A DNA stretch of 64,000 nt from Trichoplax sp. H2 (taxonomy: Eukaryota > Placozoa > Uniplacotomia > Trichoplacea), in contig NOWV01000015.1 of assembly GCA_003344405.1 (NCBI GenBank), positions 248,001 to 312,000 of the forward strand, in the 5' to 3' direction. Positions 24,601-36,453 of the stretch are shown here, one piece after another. Position 1 is the first letter of the stretch. Each line of letters opens with the position of its first letter. The notes under the pieces were generated by a model, which saw only the letters and a list, made by a program, of their open reading frames with translations, did not search any database and was not told the DNA's origin. Position numbers and translations under genes: made by a program.

Positions 24601-25931
24601 GCCACATCCAGATCATAGCTTCCGAGAATGGCTATTCGTATATTAAGCGATTTTTTATGCATATCCAAAGCATCAGAATAGAGCTTTTTCTTTTGATAAA
24701 CTTGGCCAATACAACAGCATGAACTTGCAATTAATAGATTTTGGGGTCCTAGCATTTCTAAAGTAATAGCATAGGATTTTTGATAGAATGCTAGTGCATC
24801 ACTAACTTGATTTTGTTTACGATAAATATTTCCTATAGCATGATAGAGCTCAGAAAGGTGCAAGTTATTATCCCCTAATATGCTGATCGTCATATTCAGA
24901 GACTTTTGATACATCGACATTGATTCCTGATAATTTTTCTGTGAATAAAGTATGTTTCCTATACCACGATATGAATTAGCAACATCTAGATTATGATCTC
25001 CTAATAATTTTAATCGAATGCGTAGCGACTTTTCGTACAACTCCATAGCATTATGGTAGCTATCTTGCTTCCAATAGATTGTGCCAATACCATCATAGGA
25101 ACTGGCTACTTCTAAGTTAACATCCCCCAATAGCCGTATTCTGATGTTGATGGCCTTATGATGCATAGAAAAGGCATCTTGAAACTTGCGTTGTGAAGTA
25201 TAAACATCACCGATGCGATGATAAGTACTCGCTATATCTAATTCATTGCCATCTAAAGCTTCTAATCGCAACTTGAGGCATTGCTTATACATGGATAATG
25301 CATCATCATATTTTGATTGCTCCCAGTAGGCACTTCCAATTCCATGGTAGGAATGAGCAATATCTAAATTTTTGTTTTTATAGTGAGATATTTTCGATTT
25401 GAGACTTAACGATTTTTCATACATTGATAATGCAGTATCATATTTAGCTTGCTTTAAAAAAATATTGCCTATACGATGATATGAATGAGCTATTTCTAGA
25501 TCATTTTCTCCTAGTAATACAATTTTAATCTCAAGAGACTTATAGTACTCAGCCAGTGCTTCTTGATATTTATTCTTCATTCTATAAATACGACCTTGGC
25601 AATCACAGCACTTAGCAGTACGAATTTTATCTTTCATTAGCTTGGCAATATCTGCCGCTTGCTGGCAGTAGTGACTAGCATTGCTGTATTGGCGTTGCTC
25701 TGCATAAGTGCGAGATATATCGTTGTAGATATCACACATTAACTGTGGCTTGTTTGAAATTCGATTGCTGATTTTCTGCACAATATCTAATGCTTTTAGA
25801 TAAGCCAGTCGTGCTAAGACATAGTGCCCTCTCTTAAAGTTTTCATGACCAATTTGGCGCAAAAGTTGGATTTGTCGATCCCTTGTCATCGCTGGAGTTG
25901 ATTTAGCAAAATGGCTTAGCCCTGCACCCAT
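21645..25931 (-). CDS. giant TPR repeat protein, 1428 aa
   Basis: A single 4.3-kb exon encodes an N-terminal segment of about 125 residues and then 30 consecutive units of mostly 42 residues, plus a degenerate 31st. The consensus unit is YxDALxMYxKSLxIxLxxLGDxNLxVAxSYHxIGxVYxxQxK, the kinesin-light-chain type of TPR. Two units are slightly longer (unit 2 near SHYKNKN and unit 17 near GHTDHIE). No catalytic, membrane or death-fold domain is visible, so it reads as a pure scaffold or ligand-binding solenoid. The start is fixed by an upstream in-frame TAA near 25950, and the protein begins MGAGLS, another MGxxxS myristoylation-type start. Near-identical units in tandem make unequal crossing-over a likely route to its length (inference). 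The biological role is unknown. Confidence 0.88.
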   Translation of the reverse strand: MGAGLSHFAKSTPAMTRDRQIQLLRQIGHENFKRGHYVLARLAYLKALDIVQKISNRISNKPQLMCDIYNDISRTYAEQRQYSNASHYCQQAADIAKLMKDKIRTAKCCDCQGRIYRMKNKYQEALAEYYKSLEIKIVLLGENDLEIAHSYHRIGNIFLKQAKYDTALSMYEKSLSLKSKISHYKNKNLDIAHSYHGIGSAYWEQSKYDDALSMYKQCLKLRLEALDGNELDIASTYHRIGDVYTSQRKFQDAFSMHHKAINIRIRLLGDVNLEVASSYDGIGTIYWKQDSYHNAMELYEKSLRIRLKLLGDHNLDVANSYRGIGNILYSQKNYQESMSMYQKSLNMTISILGDNNLHLSELYHAIGNIYRKQNQVSDALAFYQKSYAITLEMLGPQNLLIASSCCCIGQVYQKKKLYSDALDMHKKSLNIRIAILGSYDLDVAYSYHCIGFIYYVQFNYYKALEMYEKSLVISIRNLGDKGIEIADLYQEIADIYDALNNFDTASAKYEKSIQLATESLGNNHLQVAKLYQKGGNLHHKWNNYDGALLMFQKSLNISLEKLGINNINTAHLYRLIGDVYYSQNQNYCALPMYQKSLEIKLQLQESNDLATTEIHHKMGNIFYSQSKYNDALSHYHDALDMKLALMGDAHADIATLYHQIGDVYRKLDRYDEALVVYEKSLNLRLKLLETDNIVVANLYQGIANIFWQRDEYDTALENYQKALNYKLDILGENHLDVSNLFHRIGDIYYSQTLYAKALSMYRQSLNIKRVNLGEENLEVAQVYNSIGYVLWRQDKYEDALPMYQQSLDLHIHLLGHTDHIEIANSYHGLGHVYYYQRKDEQALAMYQKSLSMRKRLLGEKHCDIADSYHYIAHIHNSQLQFDDALSMYHKSLDITIEISGDHNLGVASTYMGIGDIHYHQGKYSSALEMYEKSLNICMQLLGSHNMDVAGAYHSIGNVYCSQAKYNLALSMYQKSLDITIDIMGMNNLNSANSYHGIGNVYMKQDLYQDALVMYQKSYDIKIKLFGDHNLHIASSYHGIGNVYYSQENYNDSMAMYEKSFQLTTDILGKENPYAAYSYYRIGKVLYKQDQFKEALFNYEKALHIRLAITGENHLEIGSLYCDIGNIYWKQDLLNDALLTYQKSLNVTLNTIDYDSLHVSRIYRNFGKVYCKQGKYESALEMYKKCIDIPLKLLGDNNLLVANAFEGIGDVYAQQNLYDDALNKYNQSLEIRLQVLGDSNLRVASSYYHIAHIYSQQNRYRDALKFYKKCQAMTRNILGDIHLYVADSYHGIGEVYFAQNKLEYAVSMFNQSLKTRQAKLSSNNIKICESYYGIADVYLAQCKYEEASTLYQKSLKIALRNFARNHPLITALYNKLSKAFEKQRKYVKASVLRLAFSSHGKVILDKKLMQELTAPTSTKYDGDYQGNLT

Positions 25932-28900
25932 GATGAAATGCCTAAAGTTTTAACTACAACTATAATAGTAATTATGATAATTTTATTTTAGATTCATTAA
26001 AATTACGGATTTCATTTATTAAAATTTGTGATAGGAATAGTTTTTAAGTAAAGAAATTTAACTACGACAATGACTAATAAAAACTAAATAACTAAACGTT
26101 ATCGAACTTAATGTATTATTCCAATAAATTACTAAATTTTTTACATGTCTATGCCATAAACACCCTAATTTTATTTATAAAAATTATAATAAAGCATATA
26201 TCTTACCTCAATTATTTTAAGTTCAATTTCAAGATGCTAAAATTTCTATCTTATTTCATAACTATTTATTGAGAATAAAAGGAATAAAGGTCTTATCGTC
26301 TGCTATATGGAGGTGATTGTCTGGCTTTTCCTAGCGGAGTAATCAATCATTATTAATCAAATATGTTGTACAGAATTATTTATGAATGATAAAATTCGTT
26401 TGTTTCAATATGGTACAATAAATTATTAAAATCTAGAAAGTTTCTACTGAAAAATTGTTCTAGATCTATGCAATATTTTTAAATTTGAAACCTCTTATTT
26501 CCTATTATTTTACTTATAGAACGATGTAAATCTCTAGAAAAATTATCATTGATTTACAATGCAAACATTTGCAGGATAGAATACATTTGAATTGCTTCAG
26601 TATGTGATGATAATTTCGCCGCATGATGCCTTGCAGGATTTAAATCAGCGCATACCGGGTCTTAGAAGATATCGGGAGTTAAAGAATCGACTTCTATTAT
26701 CCTTTCTCCAGTATGTTTCAGTAGCATTCAATGCTTAAGCTTGCAATCCGTTAATACGCATTTTAGAAGGTTTTATGTAGTCCAAATACGTAATTGAAAT
26801 GTTTGGCTTTGATATTAAAGTAGTATGATACTGGTTGCTTCTACAATGTAATAGTTACAGTATAAAATCTTGAATCAGAGTCTAAAATGGTGCCTTGAAA
26901 ATTATTCACCCAAAATCAGTTAGAGAAGATTACATTTTAAGCTCGAGCCACAAATGTGTGGCCCTATAAATGGTTTTCTTTTAAATGTATAATATCTCTA
27001 TTATTTCGATGTAGGCTCTATCTCGGATTCTATGAATAGTTTATGAAACTGATTGAGTAAGCAATGTTTACATTAAAAGCAGTATATAATTAATATGCAA
27101 AACTTTTTTTGTTTTTCTATCATTATAATTACGCAATCAAGTGAAACTTGATTCCACCTTTGCCTACAAAAATTAATAAAGTGTAAATACTATGTAAAAT
27201 TATTTATGACTAACATAAATGAATTAAAATCGAAATTGTGTTTAGTTAGACGTATTATTGCTACAATATCAGATTAAAATATTTCCATTAATTTCACGGG
27301 CATTTAAGGTGGATTATAACGTCAGTAATTGCATAAGAATCTGTGATAGAAATAAAATTTGTAGACTTTAATTTTTGCATTTACAATTGGAAGGACTAAA
27401 CCAATATAAAATTGTCTTATATTAGGCTACGCCATCTTTGCAAGGTATCCGTACGATAGTTCTATCGATTTAATTCCTTACATTATTATTAACCAAGTCT
27501 TTTATCAACTTCTTTTATGATATTGAAATCTTACTAGTTTTTCATTTTATATCGGTTACGGTTCGGTACTTAAAGTATAGGATTTGTAAGTTTAAATGAT
27601 GCTCCTATTTCGCTGATCGAATCACATCTTTAATACCTGGAATTGGTTGCAATTAGTAAACTGTAAAGAAATCAACTTGAAGTTCATCGGTATACAATTA
27701 CTCAGTTCATGCTTTCTACTTTTCCAGCGCTTAGATACTGAAAATGTCATCATGAAATTTATCAAGAAATTTGTTATTATTAATGTTTTAATTTTAATTA
27801 TATTTTAAGTAAATATACCTCATTAATTTCTTACAGTATTACCACTAAATAATTTATACTCCAATTAAAATGCAATAATGGCAATTTTTGTATTCGATTA
27901 TGAACTATAAGATCCTTCGATCATATTACTTTGTAAAGTCTGATATCAGTTTTCGGAATAAACACAAAGCGAATATTATACAAAGTTATATGAATAACCG
28001 CTACTAAGCCATTATAATTATTTCAAGATATCTTTAATTGCAACAAATTGTAGAATATATTTCAGTTTTATTATTAAATGAAGGAAATCATTCCTTTTTC
28101 ATACAGTATTTCAATTCAACGTATTGTTGTGCATTTTACTGGTACATGGGAGACTGTAATGCGCAGTATTGCATTTGATACCTAATATTCTGCTTAATTG
28201 TATTAATACTCACGATATAATTATCATGGTTTGCATTCTTAGTTTACTCTTATAACTGACTTCATTGTTACAAAATGCAAAGATTAAGACTTACCATACG
28301 GTACTATTTTAGGTTAATTTAATATGGCGAGAAACTTGAGCTGGTTTGTCCATGTGTTAGAGCTACTGTTTAATTCATTAGTTAATTAATTCTCTAGGAG
28401 TCTTTGTGTGGTTGTATTATTTGGAACATTAATCGAACCACGAAATCATTACAGAAAGCTATGTATTCGAATTAAAAATTGATTGCATAGTACAGTTAGT
28501 GAATATATTTCTCAATTTCTTTTAAAGAATCGTCATTAACTTTTACGTTTAGATTACACGCCATCAGTTCCATTATTAATTGTTCTCTACTTTGCTGTAA
28601 TCATCCACACGGAAGAAATCTTTTTTTTATCTTCAAGCAGTTAATTAGCTTCTACCGGACTTCATCCGATAATTACCTTTATTACCTGTTCTCTACTTGC
28701 TTGTAATCATTTAAACAGAACGAATTTTTTCATTGCCTTAACGTTGATTAGTGAATATATTAGAAATGAATTAGCTACGATTTAAGATATCTGAATATTG
28801 AGCATTTAATCCCATTAAAGAAGTTAATTGTAACGCATTTGTATTTATCAATAGATATAAGGACATGCCTTTGTCAATTTAGCAGTTCCACAGAGGGAAA

Positions 28901-29969
28901 TTTACTTGAACTCATAAATGCTAAATAGTATTTTAATGTATGATTCAACTAATTTTCCTGTTGGCCCGACATGGGTTATTGAGAAAAATAAAAAACAGTT
29001 CATTTTTTATCGAATAATAGAGAAATTTAAATATATAATTATAGTGTTCATAGTTGTGCGTAAACGCGTAAGAACTAGAACATTTACTAGATAAAGGCAT
29101 TAGATGACTAGCTAGGAAAGAAGGCCTTTCTCCTAAATTAGTCAGTTGTGAATTTTATACCCTCGAGAGGAAAGAGATGGCTACTTGCAGTAAAAAATTG
29201 ATCTCACAGAAGTATAAAGCTTATACAGATTTCCTTTGTCTCCCCAATGAAGGAGATAAAAATAGCTGCAGCAGGATTAAACCTATGCCAATTCATACGG
29301 TAGCATTTTTACAAGCACTGACTCATATTTCTGAACATACAGTACTATTTAAATGTTACTACCATTAGCAAGTAAGATTTTGATGTAAGACCTTAAAACT
29401 CAATGGAGCATCCACTTAACATAGTATAGACAAGATAAGCACTATATTAGAACTTTCGTGGCTACACAATTTCAATTAATTTTCAAGGTATTTGCTACTT
29501 TTTCTCAGTAGCCGGTGATTGTTATTATTCTAATTAGATGAAACATCAAAACACTTATTTGATGAACACATAGCTTTTACTCTTGCAATCGTTGTATTTA
29601 CAAATTGATCTTCCATCACTAAGTGTCTAAAAAAGTTATGCTGCACCCTACAGGATAACGTCGTGATAGCTTCAAGGAGATCTGAGACCAAACACAGCTC
29701 GTAAATATTATCCATAGAATTCTGCGATAACCATAAACATCCTAAAACAGTACCTATGCAAATATTGTACTGCTTTATTTGGATGTACGTTAATATACTA
29801 TAGTCACTAGACGGCAAAGACAAATTCTAATCCTATACAGTCATCTGCTGACAACTTTAACTGCTTGCAATTATAAGATGATTTTAACAAGTCTGTGGCT
29901 CATTAAATTTCAAGGTTTGGATTAGATATTTTTATTATCGTTTTTGACCTCCTCGCAATTAACCTTTAA
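25932..29969. other. intergenic, about 4 kb without a supported gene
   Basis: No family-like frame was recognised. A roughly 105-bp direct duplication is seen near 28580 and 28686 (TGTTCTCTACTT...TGTAATCAT). Frames of 63 codons (29177-29368, +) and 97 codons (29530-29823, -) are unrecognised and carry no repeat motif. The latter lies just downstream of a TPR pseudogene and could be an old exon, but nothing supports that. Confidence 0.45.
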
Positions 29970-31470
29970 ATCATAATCCACTCTTAGCTTGCATTTCTTT
30001 TATCAAGTCCGGTACTATAGTAGCTTCTTCCATATTTTCTACTGTCATGTAGTAATTTGCTATTGTCTTATATCAATTAATTATCTTGGTAGAATCCTCA
30101 TTGGCATAATGGCTGTATATCTCTAAAGAGGATTGCAACTCCGACAGAACATCACTATATTTCTATTGGAAACAGTAGCCAGTCGTTAAGTAATCGTAGG
30201 CATCAGCATGCACTAAAGTACATCCTTTTGAGCACTCACAAGAACAATTTGGCATTAAATGCTGCTATCGCATCAAGTTTTTTCATGCCAAAATAATTAC
30301 AGCTAAAAGCATCATAATAATCTAATAATCCCGCACTAACCATTAACTGTATCTTCTTAAAATATTTATCTAATGTCTAGCTCATTTTCTAGTAACTCTG
30401 CAGTACTATCGTAATTATTGTTAGCCACAGCGACCAAGCCCAGGGACAGATATAGCGTAGCAAAATCCCTGTCTTATTCTTCTGAATTTACTTGACCAAT
30501 TTCTAGCTATTTTGGAATACTGCTTTGGCCTGTTCTGACTCTTCCATTGACATATAAGTCTTTCCAATGTCATGATAAGCATCTACAACTGATAAATCAG
30601 GGTCTTTGAGTGGTGGCGGTTGCAATGATTTCAGTTAAATGTAGTAGTACAGTAGGGTGACTAATAGGAAGAAACAGTGCACTTGTACTGTTTCGAGTAA
30701 AGACTGGGATTCTCCAGTTAATGCCGTATCTGATAGCCAAATATAAAATTTGGGTTTACGTAGGCGAACCAATAGTAATAGCAGGAGACCATCACTGGGC
30801 GAAATCAAAGGAAGCTTTTACTTCATTTAACTTTTCTACTTCTAAATATTGTCTATCCAAACGAAAATGTATCTCAGCAACCTTATCATATTTTTTCCAA
30901 AATGCTTTATGAAGATATTAAGCACTTCTCATAAGTAAAAATAGCTAATTCATTTTCATCCAAGCCTTCATGGCTTACACCTAGTTCAAAATAAGTGTCA
31001 CACTGCTCGAACTATCCACAGCATAAATGTAGCCCTAATTTCTTGGGCTTTCTTGTACACCTTTATAGCTTCTTCGTAATCATGCAAATAATATAAATTG
31101 CCAATCTTACATTAGAGTTTTCCTAATGACTATAAATAGTTACAAACTGAAATTATACATTAGCGACTTGTAAACAATTTTCGTCCTGTTTTGCTAATCA
31201 AATCTTAAGAATCTATTCTAGAAGTGATTTGGCTGCATGTAGTCGCCTTCATTCATTCAAATGCTTGCTAGATTCATATAAGAATGAGCAATAGGTATAT
31301 TATTTTCTGCAACGACACTTATTTTTACGTTCAGACTTTTCTCATATTTTTCCTAGGCGTCGCTATCTTTTCCTTGTAGCATCTAATATCTCCGATTGAA
31401 TCATATAGCGACGCAATAGATTAATTTTGATCTCCTAATACTTTTAATCGCATATTTAGAGCAGTATGTA
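29970..31470 (-). pseudogene. truncated, decayed copy of the 723-aa TPR gene
   Basis: On the - strand the DNA aligns by eye along its length with the neighbouring 723-aa gene (32477-34648), from the C-terminal unit (about 29980) back to its third repeat (about 31470). Beyond that point the N-terminal part is missing. Many stops and frameshifts leave no frame longer than a few dozen codons, although phrases such as CAATCTCTCCTAATxxTTTAATCG are kept. It is a 5'-truncated tandem duplicate lying about 1 kb downstream of its probable parent. Confidence 0.75.
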
Positions 31471-32476
31471 ATTGTCACAAATTTGTCTTTGTGATCGACT
31501 GAACTAATTTACTAGCTACTTAACGAGTTCCTACTAACTGAGGAGGTAAAGCAATACTGCAAATTAGACTGACTACAGCCTCACAAGTACTATAAACAGC
31601 TAGAAGTTTGTGTAGCTTTTTAATAGTCATTATTCTAAGTGTATGCAAAAAGTATGAAACTTCGTGTACAACTAGGAGATAGTAACTGAGCAATTAAAAC
31701 GTTACACTATCAGTAGTTTAATATGATAAGACTGACTATTAATAAGCTATTTTTTTTAATTAGTATTTTAATTAATAGTATAAGTGTTCGTTAGTAGCAC
31801 GTAATATGTAGTGACTATTAGTAATTTAGTATGGTGCAATATTAACAAACATTTTTATATTTAATCAATAGTCTAAGTGTTCGTTACGAGCTTAAAATAT
31901 TTAGTGTTATCAGTAATTTAATATGATGGAATATTCATAAGGCATTCTATAGCTGTAGATTTACTTTATTCATTGCGACTGTAATCAAAGATGCATCTTT
32001 GCAAACTTCAAATTCAATATTTTTAATAAACAAGAATTTTCTAAGAACTTTTAAATACATCCGCAGAAACTTACTATTTAACTTGTTTTAATTATACCAA
32101 AAATCTGTGATTATTGAAGAAGCGATTCAAAGATTAGCTGATCTCGAAAGTGTTCTCACTGCACGTCTATGATTTTCTTATAAGCCTTCATTATTGAAAA
32201 GAAAGCCCTTATGGATGTACTGTACTACTCTATTCCATATGCAAAGACACAACAAAGTCACTAGATCATTAATAAAATCTCAACACCCTAAATTATCGAT
32301 TGATAACTTCAGTAAGGTGCAATGATAAACTAAAATTTGAAGATAAAATTTACCCTATCGTTAACTCTATTGCACTTACTGTATTATGTGAAATACAATG
32401 ATAGCATGAGAATCATAACAAACTCTCCTTTAAGGATTAGAATAAAATTTTTGTAATGGTAATTATGATCTTTCTG
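31471..32476. repeat. short diverged tandem repeats between TPR copies
   Basis: Three loosely conserved units around 31700-31940 share AGTAATTTAATATGATG and a TAAGTGTTCGTTA motif, about 90-110 bp apart. The rest shows no coding potential. It separates the 723-aa TPR gene from its decayed copy. Confidence 0.5.
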
Positions 32477-34648
32477 TTATTCTTCAAAAGATATTCCTCT
32501 TTTAGCTTCCAACAGTTTTAAAAAGCTCCGCACTTTATTAGCTTCTTCAACATTATTCAATTCTAAGTGGCATTTTGCCATGGTCCTGTAGGTATTAATT
32601 ACCTTCAGTGGATCATCATTTATATAACGCCAGTTTATTTTGAAGGCTAATTGCAGCTCGGATAGAGCATCGCTGTACCTATGCTGTTGATAGTATGCAG
32701 TTGCAAGATGATTGTAAATATCAGCAGCTTTTAGTGTATCAACGTTTTCATTAGAAATAAGAACATCTTTTGCTTTATTAAACGCTGTAATTGCAGCATC
32801 CCATTTCTCTAACGCGGCATAATTGCAGCCGATAGTATCGTAAAAAAGAAATAATTCTTCTCCACAGGGATCGCTTTCCAAAACATTCAACATAATGTCT
32901 AATCCTTTCACTAGCAGCTCTGTAGCCCTATCGTTATGATTTTTAGCTACAGCAACAAAGCCCATCCACAGATAGAGTCGAGCATAATCTACGTCTTCTT
33001 CTTCTGAATTTGCTTGACGAATATCTAACTCTTTTTGAAAGAATTTATCAGCCCTTTTTGTATCCTTTAATGCCAAATGAGCCATTCCGATTCCATGATA
33101 AACTTCTGCTAGTTGTAAATTATCGTCTCCCAATAACATGAGTCGAGTAGTTAGAGCACTTTCAAACGAAATCAAGGCTTCATTTTGCTTTTTTATTTCT
33201 AAATAAACCTTCCCCAATCGGTAATAGGTCTCTGCAACCTTTTCATGATCTTTTCCGAAATGCATTATTAAGATTTTAAGACACTTCTCATAATTAGAAA
33301 TAGCTAATCCATTTTTATCCAAACTTTCATAGCTAGCACCTATTTCAAAGTAAGTCTCACCCACACTCGGGCTATTTTCGCCATATAATTCAGCCCGAAT
33401 TTCTAGAGCATTTCTATACATCTTTATAGCTTCTTCATAATCATCTAGTGAAAAATAATAATCTCCAATAGTATGATAGCAAACAGCTACATATGTATGT
33501 TTATCTCCTAAAACTTCTTTTCTGAGATTTATGGCTTTATATAATAGCTCTTTTGCAGTATCGACTCTATCCTGATCGATCAGATTCGTTCCCATATCTA
33601 GATATATATCAGCTAGATTCACACTCTTTTCTCCGGCAATATCTTTTCTAATTTCTAAGGCTTTCTTGTACAAAGTTTCTGCTTCATCAAAATCATCCTC
33701 ATGACGACAAATTATTGCAAATTGAAAATATATATCCCCGACTTGTAAACTATTTTCGCCCCATTTAGCTAATCGAATCTTAAGAGCCTTTTCTAGAAGT
33801 GATTTTGCTTCATCATAGTTGCCTTCATTCACTCGAACGCAAGATAGACGCATATAAGAATCGGTAATATGTATATCATTATCTCCAACGATACTTATTC
33901 TCATGCTCAGACTTTTCTCATATATTTCCAAGGCCTCGCTGAATTTTCCTTGCTTACACTTAATGTCTCCAATTGAATCATATAGTGATGCAATAGATAA
34001 ATCTTGATCTCCTAATATTTTTAACCGTATATTTAGAGCAGTATCTAGGTTTGATAAGGCTTCATCGATTCGTTGATATTCAGCATATAGTAAACCAATA
34101 CGCGAATAAGAATCAGCAACTTGTATATGGTTCTCCCCTAATTCTGTTAACCTAATTTTTAGCGCTTTCTCGTTGTACTCTATAGACTCTTTAACGAAAC
34201 TGTAGCAACTATACACATCACCAATGCCTTCATAAGTATCTGCAATTTCAGTTGTATTATCTCCAGTCGCTTGTAGTTTTAAATTAATTGCGGTTTTATA
34301 ACTGTCTATAGCTTCTTGAAATTGATACTTCATGTTTTCCGTAAATCCTCGATTATCGAAACATTTAGCTATCCTTATGTCATCTTTTAAAGTCTTTGCA
34401 ATTTCTTCTGCTCGATTACATAAATCAAAAGCTTGTTCGTAACGATATTGCCATGTATAGCAAACAGCAGAATCAAGAAGTAAATCGCAAAGGAGCTTAT
34501 TTCGATCATCTAACTGGTCAGTGATTGTTTGAAGTTTAGTTAATGCATCATGAAAACAAGCTAAAGCCTGATCATCCAGCTCTTTATATACTAGTAATAG
34601 TCCTTTTTGTCGTTGTCCTTGAATATCTTGAATTTTAGAGCTATCCAT
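32477..34648 (-). CDS. TPR repeat protein, 723 aa
   Basis: Intronless gene with an N-terminal helical segment (about residues 1-115) followed by 14 TPR units, mostly of 42 residues (for example units ending ADTYEGIGDVY, ASLYDSIGDIK and AEVYHGIGMAH), and a short charged C-terminus. Units are more diverged from one another than in the 1428-aa protein, suggesting an older or more constrained array. There is no signal peptide, membrane segment or enzymatic motif. It starts MDSSK and lacks the myristoylation-type start of two relatives. It lies in tandem with the 741-aa gene on the same strand, 1.8 kb downstream of it, with a decayed copy of itself beyond its 3' end. Kinesin light chain proper is unlikely because its heptad-repeat domain is absent. 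Confidence 0.85.
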   Translation of the reverse strand: MDSSKIQDIQGQRQKGLLLVYKELDDQALACFHDALTKLQTITDQLDDRNKLLCDLLLDSAVCYTWQYRYEQAFDLCNRAEEIAKTLKDDIRIAKCFDNRGFTENMKYQFQEAIDSYKTAINLKLQATGDNTTEIADTYEGIGDVYSCYSFVKESIEYNEKALKIRLTELGENHIQVADSYSRIGLLYAEYQRIDEALSNLDTALNIRLKILGDQDLSIASLYDSIGDIKCKQGKFSEALEIYEKSLSMRISIVGDNDIHITDSYMRLSCVRVNEGNYDEAKSLLEKALKIRLAKWGENSLQVGDIYFQFAIICRHEDDFDEAETLYKKALEIRKDIAGEKSVNLADIYLDMGTNLIDQDRVDTAKELLYKAINLRKEVLGDKHTYVAVCYHTIGDYYFSLDDYEEAIKMYRNALEIRAELYGENSPSVGETYFEIGASYESLDKNGLAISNYEKCLKILIMHFGKDHEKVAETYYRLGKVYLEIKKQNEALISFESALTTRLMLLGDDNLQLAEVYHGIGMAHLALKDTKRADKFFQKELDIRQANSEEEDVDYARLYLWMGFVAVAKNHNDRATELLVKGLDIMLNVLESDPCGEELFLFYDTIGCNYAALEKWDAAITAFNKAKDVLISNENVDTLKAADIYNHLATAYYQQHRYSDALSELQLAFKINWRYINDDPLKVINTYRTMAKCHLELNNVEEANKVRSFLKLLEAKRGISFEE

Positions 34649-36453
34649 TGTTATTAATTCGACGAATGCTTTAATTAACAGCTATAGTCGCGAATAAACT
34701 TAGGAATAATAAATTATTAGTTCCTGTTTCCAAAAATTGATGAGTAAAATATTATAATCCAGCAGGCTGTGACCTTAATCTGATAATTGTAGTCTATATC
34801 TAATTAAGGAATATCATTTTAACTTATGATATGTTTTGATAATTGTGCACCAGTTACTCCTTGAATTTAATACTTATAATCATACAACTTGAGCTTGATT
34901 GATGTAACATCGTCATGAGCTATTAAATTCTAATCACAATACATAATTGGACCATGTGGTTGTTAAGATCGTATGATGTACCTTACCAACGAAGCCTTAT
35001 TGCTTTATCATATGCCGCCATTTTTACAATTAACTCTCACCAGATATGACCTTGAGCATCAAACAGAAAAATATGTTACCGATCCCTATAAGTAAATTCA
35101 TATTGCAGCACTCGGTCGTTAAATTTGATTACTGGTTCACGTGACACGGAAGATATACATGGTAACAATTCTTTGCATTCGAATTAACTAATTTGCTATA
35201 CAGGCTATGATAATAAATCCATAAGTTAACTACGAGGCTTTCTTTATTAATGTATTCCGAAAAGTCAGCCTGAGTTTGACTATATATTTCCTGCGGCTAT
35301 TGTAATTTTTTACGCCGCTATAGTGCTTGAATGCTTTGTGATATAAAATAATCTACCTAACCTTTGAACAACCCAATTTAATTAATTTGTCTGAACAGAA
35401 AGCTGAAGTAAAATTTCTAGTTAAACTGCCGATCATAATGCTATCATAGTTACTTTCTATAACTAACTGCTTTACAAGAACTGCTGTATAAATATTTGCG
35501 AACTTGGCATATCCTTCGGAACCCAGAAGCTTTTGGTTCTTTCATGGGACAGTGATCATGAGTTGACATATTAGTATACTTCTTCAATAGTAGTGAATGG
35601 TAGCGTTACTAGCCTATACGGATAGCCAACAATTTTATTACTAGCCTATAAACCGTTATTAGGCTATTTAAAAATATACATGCATATGTACTTATCACTA
35701 ATAGCAGACTATTACCACGTTGTAAGCTGTCTAGTGTCACTATAGTACAAATTCATATTCTCAGAGCTCTCAAGCTAATTCTAAGAAACACCAGCTACTG
35801 CGTAGACTAGCTGGAAGAACTAATTAAGAATTAATATAGTGCAAAAAGTTTCTTAATATTCATTACGTATTTTAAGGCCTGGCATCAGCTTATCTTTATG
35901 TATAGGTTGCAACTTCAGTAACTAATATTGCACCTTCTAGCCATTTATCGGTAACAAACATAAACCAAGGTAATAAACCGTAATTTGATTGTTTGAAAAC
36001 ATACATGCATATGTATATTATCATTAATGGCGCCATTGATATATTAGGGAGCAATCATCTAATATTAGCTTCACGATAATATCTATTCAAAGTAACCTAA
36101 GTAAATCAAATATAGCTATCCATATTATCAATAGATGCATCACTACAATGATTCAACACGAAATTTGTAACGTTAAGAAGTAATCCATGATATTTACTAG
36201 TTCTGAAATCCGACCTAAAGTATAAACTTTTAAATAAATGCACGATACCATATAGAGTGAGCATTTGGCTACAATGAAATAAAATTTAGGCGCTTTTTTA
36301 ATGCTCTAATGCTGTAAATTACGTTTTAGTTATGAATATAAGAGAAAATTACTGATTTGCCTCTGTATTATTTCATATTTAAATATAGATACACGCAAAT
36401 ATATCTGACTGATAACTTCTAAAAACATTAGTATTTATTTTTGCTTCCTCATT
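34649..36453. other. spacer between two tandem TPR genes
   Basis: 1.8 kb that should hold the promoter of the 723-aa gene and the 3' UTR of the 741-aa gene. TTTATT at 36434-36439 is AATAAA on the - strand, about 15 nt after the 741-aa stop. A motif around ACATGCATATGTA recurs near 35680 and 36000. No gene was seen. Confidence 0.5.

Noticed and set aside
29530-29823. 97-codon frame on -
   Set aside because: No similarity that I recognise, no TPR pattern, and no clear splice partners. Length is within chance for AT-rich DNA of this size, though it is the longest unexplained frame.
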